64,000 nucleotides of DNA, from positions 1 to 64,000 of the forward strand of contig JAKFDE010000065.1 in the NCBI GenBank assembly GCA_036676295.1, in the 5' to 3' direction. The notes under the pieces are model-generated. The model made no database searches. It saw nothing but the letters and a program-made list of their open reading frames with translations, and had not been told where the DNA came from. Shown here one piece after another: positions 32,417-40,240 of the stretch (position 1 is its first letter; each line of letters begins with the position of its first letter). The stretch is from UBA4416 sp036676295. GTDB taxonomy: Bacteria; Bacteroidota; Bacteroidia; B-17B0; Aurantibacillaceae. The translations under genes and the position numbers were made by a program.

Positions 32417-33559
32417 ATGTATTTTCCAGATTTTGTTGATATAGGAGCAGAAGAACTCTTGTTAATTGCCTTTTTTGTGTCGCTTATTGGCGTCATTATT
32501 TACTATGTTTTAAATATTGTTCCGGTAGGTTCTTTTAAATCCGATTCCTTAGAAAAAAACGATAAACAAGATTCTGTTTCTGTTATCATTTGTGCTCGTA
32601 ACGAAGATGATAATCTAACGGAGTTCTTACCCAAAATTTTAACTCAAAATTATCCTGATTTTGAAGTGATCGTAGTGGACGATTGTTCGTTCGATAATAC
32701 CGAAAATGTAATTGATGAGTTTGCAAAGATTTTCCCTAATCTCAAAAAAGTAACGATCAAAGAAGATGATTATTATAAGCATGGCAAAAAATTTGCCGTG
32801 ATGGTGGGCATTAAAAAAGCTGTGTATGAAAACTTAGTGTTTACGGATGCCGATTGTTTTCCGGCCGATGAAAATTGGTTAAGCGGAATGAGCACTGCTT
32901 TTGTGAACAAACGTGAAATCGTATTAGGTTATGGAGCTTATCAAAAAGAAAAAGGATTTATCAATAAATTGATTCGTTTTGATGCTTTTTCTATAGCTTT
33001 AGGTTATTTATCTGCCGCTATTAAAGGCCAGGCTTATATGGGCGTGGGAAGAAATCTAGGTTATAAAAAAGATCTATTCTATAAACAAAAAGGATTTTCG
33101 AAACATTACCATATTAATTCAGGTGACGATGACTTGTTTGTGAATTATGCTTGCACACCGGAAAATACTAATGTTGTATTATCTCATAGTTCTATTACTT
33201 ATTCTTTAGCAAAGAAAAATTTCACTGACTGGAAACGACAAAAATTACGTCATTTAACCACAGCTCCATTTTACAATTCTTCCAGTAAGATCAAAATAAT
33301 GAGCGGCTATTTTTTACAGTATGCTTTCCATGTGTTATTTTTTAGTTTATTATTTTTTAAGCTAACTTTAATTTCAGCTTTTTTAGGTTTGGTGATTAAA
33401 ATTTGCATACAAATGATTATATTTAGAAAAGCGTCTAAAAAACTCAATGAACCGGATTTATGGTCGCTTGCATTTTTTTATGAATTTGTTCTATTAATGG
33501 TGTACCCTGTGTTTCATATTAGTAAATTATTTTATAAACCTAACAAATGGAAGAGTTAG
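32417..33559 (+). CDS. Family 2 glycosyltransferase, membrane-bound
   Basis: 380 residues: an N-terminal membrane helix (~10-37), GT-A domain with VSVIICARNEDDNLTEFLP, EVIVVDDCSFDNT, VFTDADCFPADENW (metal-binding DxD), GVGRNLGYKK and INSGDDDLFVN, then KRQKLRHLTTAP and two or three C-terminal helices. It uses a nucleotide sugar to build a polymer or glycolipid at the inner membrane. Acceptor unknown. Its last codons overlap the sigma-factor start by 13 bases, so they are translationally coupled. Confidence 0.88.
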   Translation: MYFPDFVDIGAEELLLIAFFVSLIGVIIYYVLNIVPVGSFKSDSLEKNDKQDSVSVIICARNEDDNLTEFLPKILTQNYPDFEVIVVDDCSFDNTENVIDEFAKIFPNLKKVTIKEDDYYKHGKKFAVMVGIKKAVYENLVFTDADCFPADENWLSGMSTAFVNKREIVLGYGAYQKEKGFINKLIRFDAFSIALGYLSAAIKGQAYMGVGRNLGYKKDLFYKQKGFSKHYHINSGDDDLFVNYACTPENTNVVLSHSSITYSLAKKNFTDWKRQKLRHLTTAPFYNSSSKIKIMSGYFLQYAFHVLFFSLLFFKLTLISAFLGLVIKICIQMIIFRKASKKLNEPDLWSLAFFYEFVLLMVYPVFHISKLFYKPNKWKS

Positions 33560-34167
33560 ATCCAACTGAAAAGCTTACAACCAAAGCTGTTTATGATTAT
33601 AAACTCATTCAATTGGCTTTACACAAAGGCGATCAGAAAGCGTATGCTGAATTATTGCAGCGTTACCGCGAATCGGTTTATTTTATGATGCTGCGCATGT
33701 GTAATAATAAAGATGATGCCGAAGATTTGACCATTGAAGCTTTTGGCAGAGCTTTTAAACGATTAGAACAATACACACCTACTTTTGCGTTTAGTACATG
33801 GTTGTTCAAAATTGCCAGTAATAATGCGATCGATTTTTTGAGAAATAAAAAGAAAAATACAGCTTTGTCTTTAGACAGTAAAATGGAGAATGACGAAGGG
33901 CAGGAATTTTCTAAAAACATTCAATCTCCGGGCTTAGATCCGGAAGAACATATTATTAAAAAACAAAAAATTGATATGTTACGTGATGTGGTTGAGAAAT
34001 TAAAGCCACGCTATAAAGAATTGGTTAAACTGCGTTATTATGAAGAATTGAGTTACGAAGAAATTGCCGTAAAATTGGATCTGCCGGTTGGTACAGTAAA
34101 AGCACAATTATTTAGAGCACGCGATTTTTTATATAACATTCTTAAAAACTCTGAGAACAAGATCTAA
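33547..34167 (+). CDS. ECF-type sigma-70 factor
   Basis: 206 residues. Region 2 is at ~25-95 (QKAYAELLQRYRESVYFMML, NKDDAEDLTIEAFGRAFKRL, FSTWLFKIASNNAIDFLR) and region 4 at ~140-195 (ELVKLRYYEELSYEEIAVKL, PVGTVKAQLFRARDFLYN). There is no adjacent anti-sigma gene, unlike most ECF factors, so it may be growth-related like the housekeeping RpoE-type sigma factors common in Bacteroidota. It overlaps the glycosyltransferase and is followed 2 bases later by rsmG. Confidence 0.9.
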   Translation: MEELDPTEKLTTKAVYDYKLIQLALHKGDQKAYAELLQRYRESVYFMMLRMCNNKDDAEDLTIEAFGRAFKRLEQYTPTFAFSTWLFKIASNNAIDFLRNKKKNTALSLDSKMENDEGQEFSKNIQSPGLDPEEHIIKKQKIDMLRDVVEKLKPRYKELVKLRYYEELSYEEIAVKLDLPVGTVKAQLFRARDFLYNILKNSENKI

Positions 34168-34169
34168 TT

Positions 34170-34805
34170 TTGAAACCCGATATTATCCTTAAATATTTTC
34201 CGAACATTACGCCACATCAACATGAGCAATTTGCTCAATTGTTTGATCTATATAGTTTTTGGAACGCACAGATCAATGTGATCTCTCGTAAAGACATCGA
34301 TCTATTGTTTGAACGCCATGTTTTACATTCTTTAGGTATTGCTAAAGTGATGCAATTTAAACCCGGTACCAAAATTCTGGATGTGGGGTGCGGCGGTGGT
34401 TTTCCTGGAATTCCTTTAGCTATTATGTTTCCTGAATCTACCTTTCATCTGGTAGATTCTATTGGTAAAAAAATAAAGGTAGTTGAGGAAGTAGCCAAAG
34501 GTGTTGGTTTAACTAATTTAACGGCGCAACATGAGCGTGCTGAAAAAATAAACGACCGTTACCACTTTATTGTGAGCCGTGCCGTAACAGAGTTTCCTGA
34601 GTTTTATAACTGGATTTACAGAAAAATATTGAAAGAAAATTTCAATGACCTTCCTAACGGTATTTTATATTTAAAAGGAGGCGATCTAAAAGAAGAGTTT
34701 GGTAAACATTACGACAAAGCCACATTTTATGATCTAAAAAACTATTTTGAAGAAGAGTTTTTTGAAACTAAAAAAGTAGTGCATTACAAATTAGGCTTTA
34801 TGTAA
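34170..34805 (+). CDS. rsmG: 16S rRNA (guanine-527-N7) methyltransferase
   Basis: 211 residues. It methylates N7 of G527 in 16S rRNA using SAM. Motifs: FWNAQINVISRKDIDLLFERHVLHSL (family signature), ILDVGCGGGFPGIPLAI (SAM loop), LVDSIGKKIKVVEEV and IVSRAVTEFPEF. The start is TTG: no ATG or GTG precedes the conserved region, and TTG lies 2 bases after the sigma-factor stop. Expected length for the family. Confidence 0.95.
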   Translation: MKPDIILKYFPNITPHQHEQFAQLFDLYSFWNAQINVISRKDIDLLFERHVLHSLGIAKVMQFKPGTKILDVGCGGGFPGIPLAIMFPESTFHLVDSIGKKIKVVEEVAKGVGLTNLTAQHERAEKINDRYHFIVSRAVTEFPEFYNWIYRKILKENFNDLPNGILYLKGGDLKEEFGKHYDKATFYDLKNYFEEEFFETKKVVHYKLGFM

Positions 34806-34811
34806 TAGATA

Positions 34812-34846
34812 AAAAAATCCCCCGAATATTCGGGGGATTTTTTTTA
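34812..34846. terminator. Bidirectional intrinsic terminator
   Basis: AAAAAATCCCCCGAATATTC then GGGGGATTTTTTTT: a perfect palindrome with A and T tracts, between the converging rsmG and transaldolase genes. Confidence 0.9.
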
Positions 34847-34848
34847 TC

Positions 34849-35496
34849 TTATTTTTTAGCGTCAGCTAAAAATTGCTCTAAACCCTTATCCGTTAAAGGA
34901 TGGTTTAATAAAGCAGAAATGGCGCTTAATGGCGCAGTAATCACATCAGCACCAACTTTAGCACAATCAATAATATGCATTGGGTGACGAACAGAAGCTG
35001 CTAAAATTTGAGTTTCGTAAGCATAGTTGTCATAGATCAAACGAATGTTTGCAATTAACTGAATACCATCAGTACTCACATCATCTAAACGACCAATAAA
35101 CGGAGAAACATAAGTAGCTCCGGCTTTTGCCGCTAATAAAGCTTGTCCGGCAGAAAATACCAAAGTACAATTGGTTTTGATACCTTTTTCAGTGAAATAT
35201 TTTATGGCTTTGATACCATCTTTGATCATTGGTATTTTAACAACGATACGAGGGTGAAGATCAGCTAACATTTCGCCTTCACGTACCATGCCTTTGAAAT
35301 CGGTAGAAATAACTTCTGCACTCACATCTCCACTGGTGATCTCACATATATCCACATAGTGCTTCATGATGTTATCCTGTCCTTTAATGCCTTCTTTAGC
35401 CATTAGGGTTGGGTTAGTAGTTACTCCGTCTAATACACCTAAATCCTGAGCTTCTTTGATCTGTGCTAAGTTTGCGGTATCAATAAAAAATTTCAT
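34849..35496 (-). CDS. fsa: Transaldolase / fructose-6-phosphate aldolase (short type)
   Basis: 215 residues, the small type 3B form. MKFFIDTANLAQIKEAQDLG, LDGVTTNPTLMAKEG, IVVKIPMI (Schiff-base Lys), NCTLVFSAGQALLAAKAGAT and SPFIGRLDD are all family motifs. It either moves a dihydroxyacetone unit between sugar phosphates (pentose phosphate pathway) or cleaves fructose-6-phosphate; in organisms with no long transaldolase the first is usual. Cytoplasmic, single gene. Confidence 0.94.
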   Translation of the reverse strand: MKFFIDTANLAQIKEAQDLGVLDGVTTNPTLMAKEGIKGQDNIMKHYVDICEITSGDVSAEVISTDFKGMVREGEMLADLHPRIVVKIPMIKDGIKAIKYFTEKGIKTNCTLVFSAGQALLAAKAGATYVSPFIGRLDDVSTDGIQLIANIRLIYDNYAYETQILAASVRHPMHIIDCAKVGADVITAPLSAISALLNHPLTDKGLEQFLADAKK

Positions 35497-35665
35497 AGTT
35501 GGTTGTTATTTTTTTAGTTATTCAGGTTTAATGTATTGTTTATTATTTTTAATAATAGCTTAACAAATAATGCCCGATGTAATGTTTATTTTTTGTAAAT
35601 TTAAAATAAGCAAATCATATAATTTACATCTGTTTGTAGATTGTTTAAAGTTTATTTTGGGTTAA

Positions 35666-36367
35666 ATGAAGAAAAAAAAGATTGTTGTGTTTAGTGGAGC
35701 CGGAATGAGCGCTGAAAGTGGCATTAAAACCTTCAGAGATAGCGGTGGTTTGTGGGAAGAGTTCAAAATTGAGGAAGTGGCAACCTTTGACGCCTGGCTT
35801 AAAAACCCGGCTTTGGTGCTGGATTTTTATAATCAGCGCCGTAAGCAGGTTATGGCAGCTAAACCCAATAAAGCGCACGAATTGGTGGCAGAACTTCAAA
35901 AAACACATGATGTTCAGGTTATTACTCAAAATATTGATGATTTGCATGAACGTGCCGGTAGTAAAAAAGTGCTGCATTTACATGGTGAGATCATGAAAAG
36001 CCAAAGTACTGTTAATTCTCATTTAATATATCCTCTTAAACATTGGGAAATTAAATTAGGTGATACCTGCGAAAAAGGTGCTCAACTTCGCCCATATATT
36101 GTTTGGTTTGGAGAGGCTGTACCCGAAATGGATAAAGCCATAGAATTAACCGAAGAAGCTGATGTTTTTATTACCATCGGCACTTCCTTAAATGTATATC
36201 CTGCAGCTAATTTAATTCATGTAGTGCAAAGTCATGTCCCGAAATATTTAATTGACCCTAACGAGTTCAATTTAGATTATATCAAAAACCTAACAGTAAT
36301 AAAAGCCACTGCCGTGGAAGGCATGACGGTTTTATCCAAACAATTGCACGAATTAGTTCATTCATAA
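35666..36367 (+). CDS. Sirtuin-type NAD-dependent protein deacylase
   Basis: 233 residues. NAD-binding GAGMSAESGIKTFR near residue 11, VITQNIDDLHERAG, catalytic His in LHLHGE (~111), IVWFGEAVPE, and ITIGTSLNVYPAANL. FYNQRRKQV carries the Tyr-x-x-Arg pair typical of desuccinylase/demalonylase (SIRT5/CobB-like) enzymes. The usual four zinc cysteines are not there: between HLHGE and the end of the zinc module only one Cys (GDTCEKG) is seen, so it belongs to the zinc-less Bacteroidota subgroup. Start at 35666 after an AT-rich leader. Confidence 0.92.
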   Translation: MKKKKIVVFSGAGMSAESGIKTFRDSGGLWEEFKIEEVATFDAWLKNPALVLDFYNQRRKQVMAAKPNKAHELVAELQKTHDVQVITQNIDDLHERAGSKKVLHLHGEIMKSQSTVNSHLIYPLKHWEIKLGDTCEKGAQLRPYIVWFGEAVPEMDKAIELTEEADVFITIGTSLNVYPAANLIHVVQSHVPKYLIDPNEFNLDYIKNLTVIKATAVEGMTVLSKQLHELVHS

Positions 36368-36423
36368 TATTCACATAACAAATAGTTTAGTTTCTTTGTA
36401 AACCGAATTACGATAATATTACC

Positions 36424-37653
36424 ATGAGTACCACATCAACCGTTAAATGCCCCAATTGTAAACATGAATTTCAATTGGGCGATGCTATATCTGCCGAAAT
36501 TGAAGCGAAAATTAAAACGCGTTACATGGAGCGTTTTAATAAAGATCAAAAAGAATTAGCTGATAAAGAAAAGCAATACGAAATTCAATTAGAGCAATTA
36601 AAGAAACAACAAGAAGAACAAGACAGGATCATTGCTGAAAAAGTGAAATTGCAACGCAGTATCTTGGAACAGGAAGCTACTAAAAAAGCAGCGGAAGAGG
36701 TGGATATACGTGTAAAGTTGATGGAGAAAGAGTTGCTTGAAAAAACTGAAAAGATAAAAGAATCACAGCTGAAAGAGCTGGAATTAATGCAAAAGGAAAA
36801 AGCATTGAAAGAAAAACAAGAAATGTTTAATGTAGAGCTTGAAAAACAATTATTAGAGCGCGAAAAATTAGTTGAAGAAAAGATCAGGAAGATTGAAAGC
36901 GAAAAAACAGATTTTAAAGTAAAAGAACTTCAAAAGCAATTAGAAGATCAAAAAAAGTTAACAGAAGAGATGGTGCGTAAGCAGGGACAAGGTTCTATGC
37001 AATTGCAAGGTGAAGTTCAGGAACTCGCATTAGAAGATCTGCTAAGAGCGACGTTTCCTTTTGATCTGATAGAAGAAGTAGGGAAGGGCGTACGAGGGGC
37101 AGATGCTGTACAAACTGTTCGTAATCCTTTAGGTCAGGCGTGCGGAAAGATCATTTACGAAAGTAAAAACACAAAAGCCTTTGGTGGTGATTGGATAGAT
37201 AAACTAAAACACGACATGCGTTCTACGCAAGCCGATATTGCTGTGATCGTGACCGAAACAATGCCAAAAGACATGGATAGATTTGGGATGAAAGACGGCG
37301 TTTGGGTATGTAGTTTTCACGAAATAAAATCGTTGGCTTATGTGCTTCGTGATAGTTTAGTGAAAATATATGCTGCCAATGCCAGTCAGGAAAACAAAGG
37401 CGATAAAATGAGCATGTTGTATTCTTATTTAACCGGAACCGAATTCCGACAACAAATAGAAGCCATTGTAGAAGGCTTTACTGAATTGCAGGAAGGTATT
37501 CAAAAAGAAAAAAATGCCATGCAAAAGATCTGGAAAGAGCGAGAAAAACAATTAGAAAAAGTATTATTGAATACCACTAATTTTTATGGTTCAGTAAAAG
37601 GAATTGCGGGCAACGCCATCGGTGATATTAAAGCTTTGGAATTAGGAGAGTAA
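36424..37653 (+). CDS. DUF2130 protein: zinc finger, coiled coil, predicted nuclease-like domain
   Basis: 409 residues. A CPNCKHEF zinc-knuckle-like start (~9-16), a long highly charged coiled coil (~35-200), then the DUF2130 domain (~205-400). In that domain GVRGADAVQTV and CGKIIYESKNTKAFGG give an Asp and a Glu-x-Lys in the order and spacing of PD-(D/E)xK nucleases, followed by WIDKLKHDMRSTQADIAVIV. Nuclease activity is an inference from motif layout only. It stands alone, converging on the PorP gene. Confidence 0.8.
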   Translation: MSTTSTVKCPNCKHEFQLGDAISAEIEAKIKTRYMERFNKDQKELADKEKQYEIQLEQLKKQQEEQDRIIAEKVKLQRSILEQEATKKAAEEVDIRVKLMEKELLEKTEKIKESQLKELELMQKEKALKEKQEMFNVELEKQLLEREKLVEEKIRKIESEKTDFKVKELQKQLEDQKKLTEEMVRKQGQGSMQLQGEVQELALEDLLRATFPFDLIEEVGKGVRGADAVQTVRNPLGQACGKIIYESKNTKAFGGDWIDKLKHDMRSTQADIAVIVTETMPKDMDRFGMKDGVWVCSFHEIKSLAYVLRDSLVKIYAANASQENKGDKMSMLYSYLTGTEFRQQIEAIVEGFTELQEGIQKEKNAMQKIWKEREKQLEKVLLNTTNFYGSVKGIAGNAIGDIKALELGE

Positions 37654-37656
37654 GAT

Positions 37657-38661
37657 CTAAAACTTAGGACAACTCACCAACACTTTTCTGTTTCGCTTTT
37701 TCTTTTGGGCAATTTCATAGATCAATGAAACTTCATGAGCACCTAATGAATTACCTACACCTAATTTAGAAACAGTGATATCATAACTATAACCCATGCG
37801 TATATTGTAAGAGGTTAGATCAAAACCAATTAATACAGCAATACTTTCCTGACTTGTGTAAGTTGGACCATATTTTTTAAATGGTAACCCTCTATACCAA
37901 AGGCCAATATTAAGAGGCAAATGATAATAGTAAACGCCAATATCCAATTGGTCATACTTTTGTTGATGTCTGTAATTAAATGCGGGCGAAAAATATCGTT
38001 TTAAAACATTTCTTGATTTTTCTTCAAATACGAAACGATAGCCACCATGTAAACTTACTGTTATAGGTAAAGGAATTTGATCACCTGTTAAGCTTGCGTT
38101 TGGTTGCGATAGATGTTTAGCACTTAAACCTAGCCAGTATTTGGTAGAGTTTAATAATGCTCCTGCGCCAAAATCCATATAAGAAAGCGGAGTATAATTA
38201 CCGGCATCTATTGAAGTACCGGAGCCTGTAGTTATTTGGTCGTTAAACTTTAGTTTAGAAAAATCAATACGTTTCATATTGTAGGATAAATTGGCTCCCA
38301 TTCTGATTTCTGTAAACCTGCCAACTTTAAAGTGATAAGAATAACTTACGCCAAATTGAGTATGCGTTAAACCAGCTGTACCGGCTCTATCTTGCATCAC
38401 TATTACCCCTAAACCACTATTTAAATTAGACATGTTATAATCATAACTAGCCATATACGTTTGATAGGCCTTACTCACTCCGGGCCATTGGTTTCTGAAA
38501 TTGGCTACAAAGCGGTGCTCGTAAGTAAGTCCTGTGTAAGCGGGATTTAAGTACATAGGTGCCGCATAAAATTGTGTAAATTGAGGATCCTGCGCCTTAG
38601 CAGAAGTAATAAACACAAGGGTAAATAAGTTTAAGAAAAAATATGTACGTAACTTTTTAAT
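37657..38661 (-). CDS. Type IX secretion PorP/SprF-family outer-membrane protein
   Basis: About 334 residues if translation begins at ATT (38661), which gives a perfect signal peptide (I-KKLRTYFFLNLFTLVFITSAKAQ); the first conventional start, GTG at 38616, would remove most of it. The mature protein begins DPQFTQFYAAPMYLNPAYTG, the invariant opening of PorP/SprF proteins, and is a beta-barrel (NLNSGLGVIVMQDRAG, FGVSYSYHF, LGFDLTSYNIRMGYSYD-like). These proteins hold type B type IX substrates at the cell surface. It ends the adhesin - PD40 - PorP operon. Confidence 0.88.
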   Translation of the reverse strand: MKKLRTYFFLNLFTLVFITSAKAQDPQFTQFYAAPMYLNPAYTGLTYEHRFVANFRNQWPGVSKAYQTYMASYDYNMSNLNSGLGVIVMQDRAGTAGLTHTQFGVSYSYHFKVGRFTEIRMGANLSYNMKRIDFSKLKFNDQITTGSGTSIDAGNYTPLSYMDFGAGALLNSTKYWLGLSAKHLSQPNASLTGDQIPLPITVSLHGGYRFVFEEKSRNVLKRYFSPAFNYRHQQKYDQLDIGVYYYHLPLNIGLWYRGLPFKKYGPTYTSQESIAVLIGFDLTSYNIRMGYSYDITVSKLGVGNSLGAHEVSLIYEIAQKKKRNRKVLVSCPKF

Positions 38662-38665
38662 GTAT

Positions 38666-40228
38666 TTAGTTCTTTTTTGTTAAACTTAAAATGAGTTCAC
38701 TGTCACTACTTTCGTTTGCTAAAGGCTCTAGATCCAGTATCATTGTTTGATAACCGTCCTCTTCAATAATTGCTTTGTAAGCTTTTAAAGGATTCATCAC
38801 TAATAAAAATTTACCGGTTTTAGCACTTGCATTAAAAATCCCACTCACTTGTTTACTTTCAATATCAATTAACGTGATTTTAGCTTTTTGGGGCACGCTT
38901 CCGTATACTACTTTTCCCTCTTTCACTTTTAGGTCATTATCGCCATAGCGGGTGTCTATTACATAAAGATCAGATCCCCCGAAAGTCTCTTCTCTTATAG
39001 AAGAATAATATCCTCTCGATCCATTGGCATTTAATACAAAGAAATTATCATTGTTTACAGTATTGATGGGATAACCTAAATTTTCGACCTCAGAGAATTG
39101 ATTGGTTTCATTGTCCCACATAGTTTTAAATACATCATAATCACCCATGGTATTATGACCTCTTGAACTAAAGTAAAGCGTTTTCCCATCCGGATGAAAG
39201 TATGGAGAGTCTTCATCTCTACTAGAGTTTATTTTTGCTCCTAAATTCATTGGAGTAGACCAACGTCCGTTAGGTAATTTTTTTATTCGATAAATATCTT
39301 TACCTCCAAAACCTCCCGGTTTATTACTACTAAAAAATATCACGCTGGTGTCATTACTAAAGCAAGCGCTTGTTTCAATAAAAGGTGTATTGATTTCAGG
39401 TCCAAGTTTTTGTGGTTCTGTCCAACCTGTTTGGTTTGTTTTACAAATGTATAGGTCTCCACTAATCATATCCGCAGACGTTCTATAGATCATCATTTCG
39501 TTGCCATCAAAACTTAAAGCCACGCAGGCATCATGTGTATTGGTATTGATAGGTGCACCAATATTTTGAGGTGTAGACCATTTACCATCTTCTGTTTTTG
39601 TTGACATATAAACGTCTTCATAGTAATTATTATACACATCTTTTAAATTCCCGGTACTGCCTTGGCGTCTTGATGTAAAGTATAAAACACTTTCATCAGG
39701 CGTAATTAATGGCACATAATCAGCATAAGGCGAATTAATTTTATTCCCTAAATTTTTAATAAGAGATAAGTGTGGTTTTCCTATAAATTCTTGAGCATTT
39801 TTACTACAAGCAATGTAATAGTCTACTTCTTCATCAGAAATAGTACGGTATTTAGGCAACATGGCTCTGTATTTTGAATAGCAGTTAATGGCTTCATTAA
39901 AATTACCTGTCAAGTGATAGATGTTACCAAAGTAAAATTGTACTTCCGGAAGTTTACTGCCTTTTAATTTCAGTAAATTGATATAGCACGAATCTGTTGG
40001 CTGGCCTAATTTTATTCGGCTTATTGTAGAATTCAAATTAGAAAGTTCATGATCAGGGTTAATGGCCAACACTTTTTTATAAGCATTGATGGCATTATAG
40101 TAATCTTCCGTTTCAAAATACAGATTAGCTGTTTTCAAATCTTTAGCATAAAGTTTTGGATTTACTTTTGTTTGAGAAAAAGCATTTGCCGAAAACAGTA
40201 TCATGAATATGTATAATTTTATTTTCAT
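38666..40228 (-). CDS. Secreted TPR/PD40 protein, type IX operon partner
   Basis: 520 residues. Signal peptide (MKIKLYIFMILFSANAFSQ), TPR units at ~30-150 (ANLYFETEDYYNAINAYKKV), PD40/WD40-like beta-propeller blades at ~165-430 (YVPLITPDESVLYFTSRRQG, DSPYFHPDGKTLYFSSRGHN), and a C-terminal carboxypeptidase-regulatory-like domain (~440-515). It resembles PorE/SprE-like proteins but has no OmpA peptidoglycan-binding domain. The propeller is paralogous to the N-terminal part of the giant protein at 54449-61123. It lies between the PKD adhesin and PorP genes. Confidence 0.82.
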   Translation of the reverse strand: MKIKLYIFMILFSANAFSQTKVNPKLYAKDLKTANLYFETEDYYNAINAYKKVLAINPDHELSNLNSTISRIKLGQPTDSCYINLLKLKGSKLPEVQFYFGNIYHLTGNFNEAINCYSKYRAMLPKYRTISDEEVDYYIACSKNAQEFIGKPHLSLIKNLGNKINSPYADYVPLITPDESVLYFTSRRQGSTGNLKDVYNNYYEDVYMSTKTEDGKWSTPQNIGAPINTNTHDACVALSFDGNEMMIYRTSADMISGDLYICKTNQTGWTEPQKLGPEINTPFIETSACFSNDTSVIFFSSNKPGGFGGKDIYRIKKLPNGRWSTPMNLGAKINSSRDEDSPYFHPDGKTLYFSSRGHNTMGDYDVFKTMWDNETNQFSEVENLGYPINTVNNDNFFVLNANGSRGYYSSIREETFGGSDLYVIDTRYGDNDLKVKEGKVVYGSVPQKAKITLIDIESKQVSGIFNASAKTGKFLLVMNPLKAYKAIIEEDGYQTMILDLEPLANESSDSELILSLTKKN

Positions 40229-40240
40229 AGTCTTTAATAA

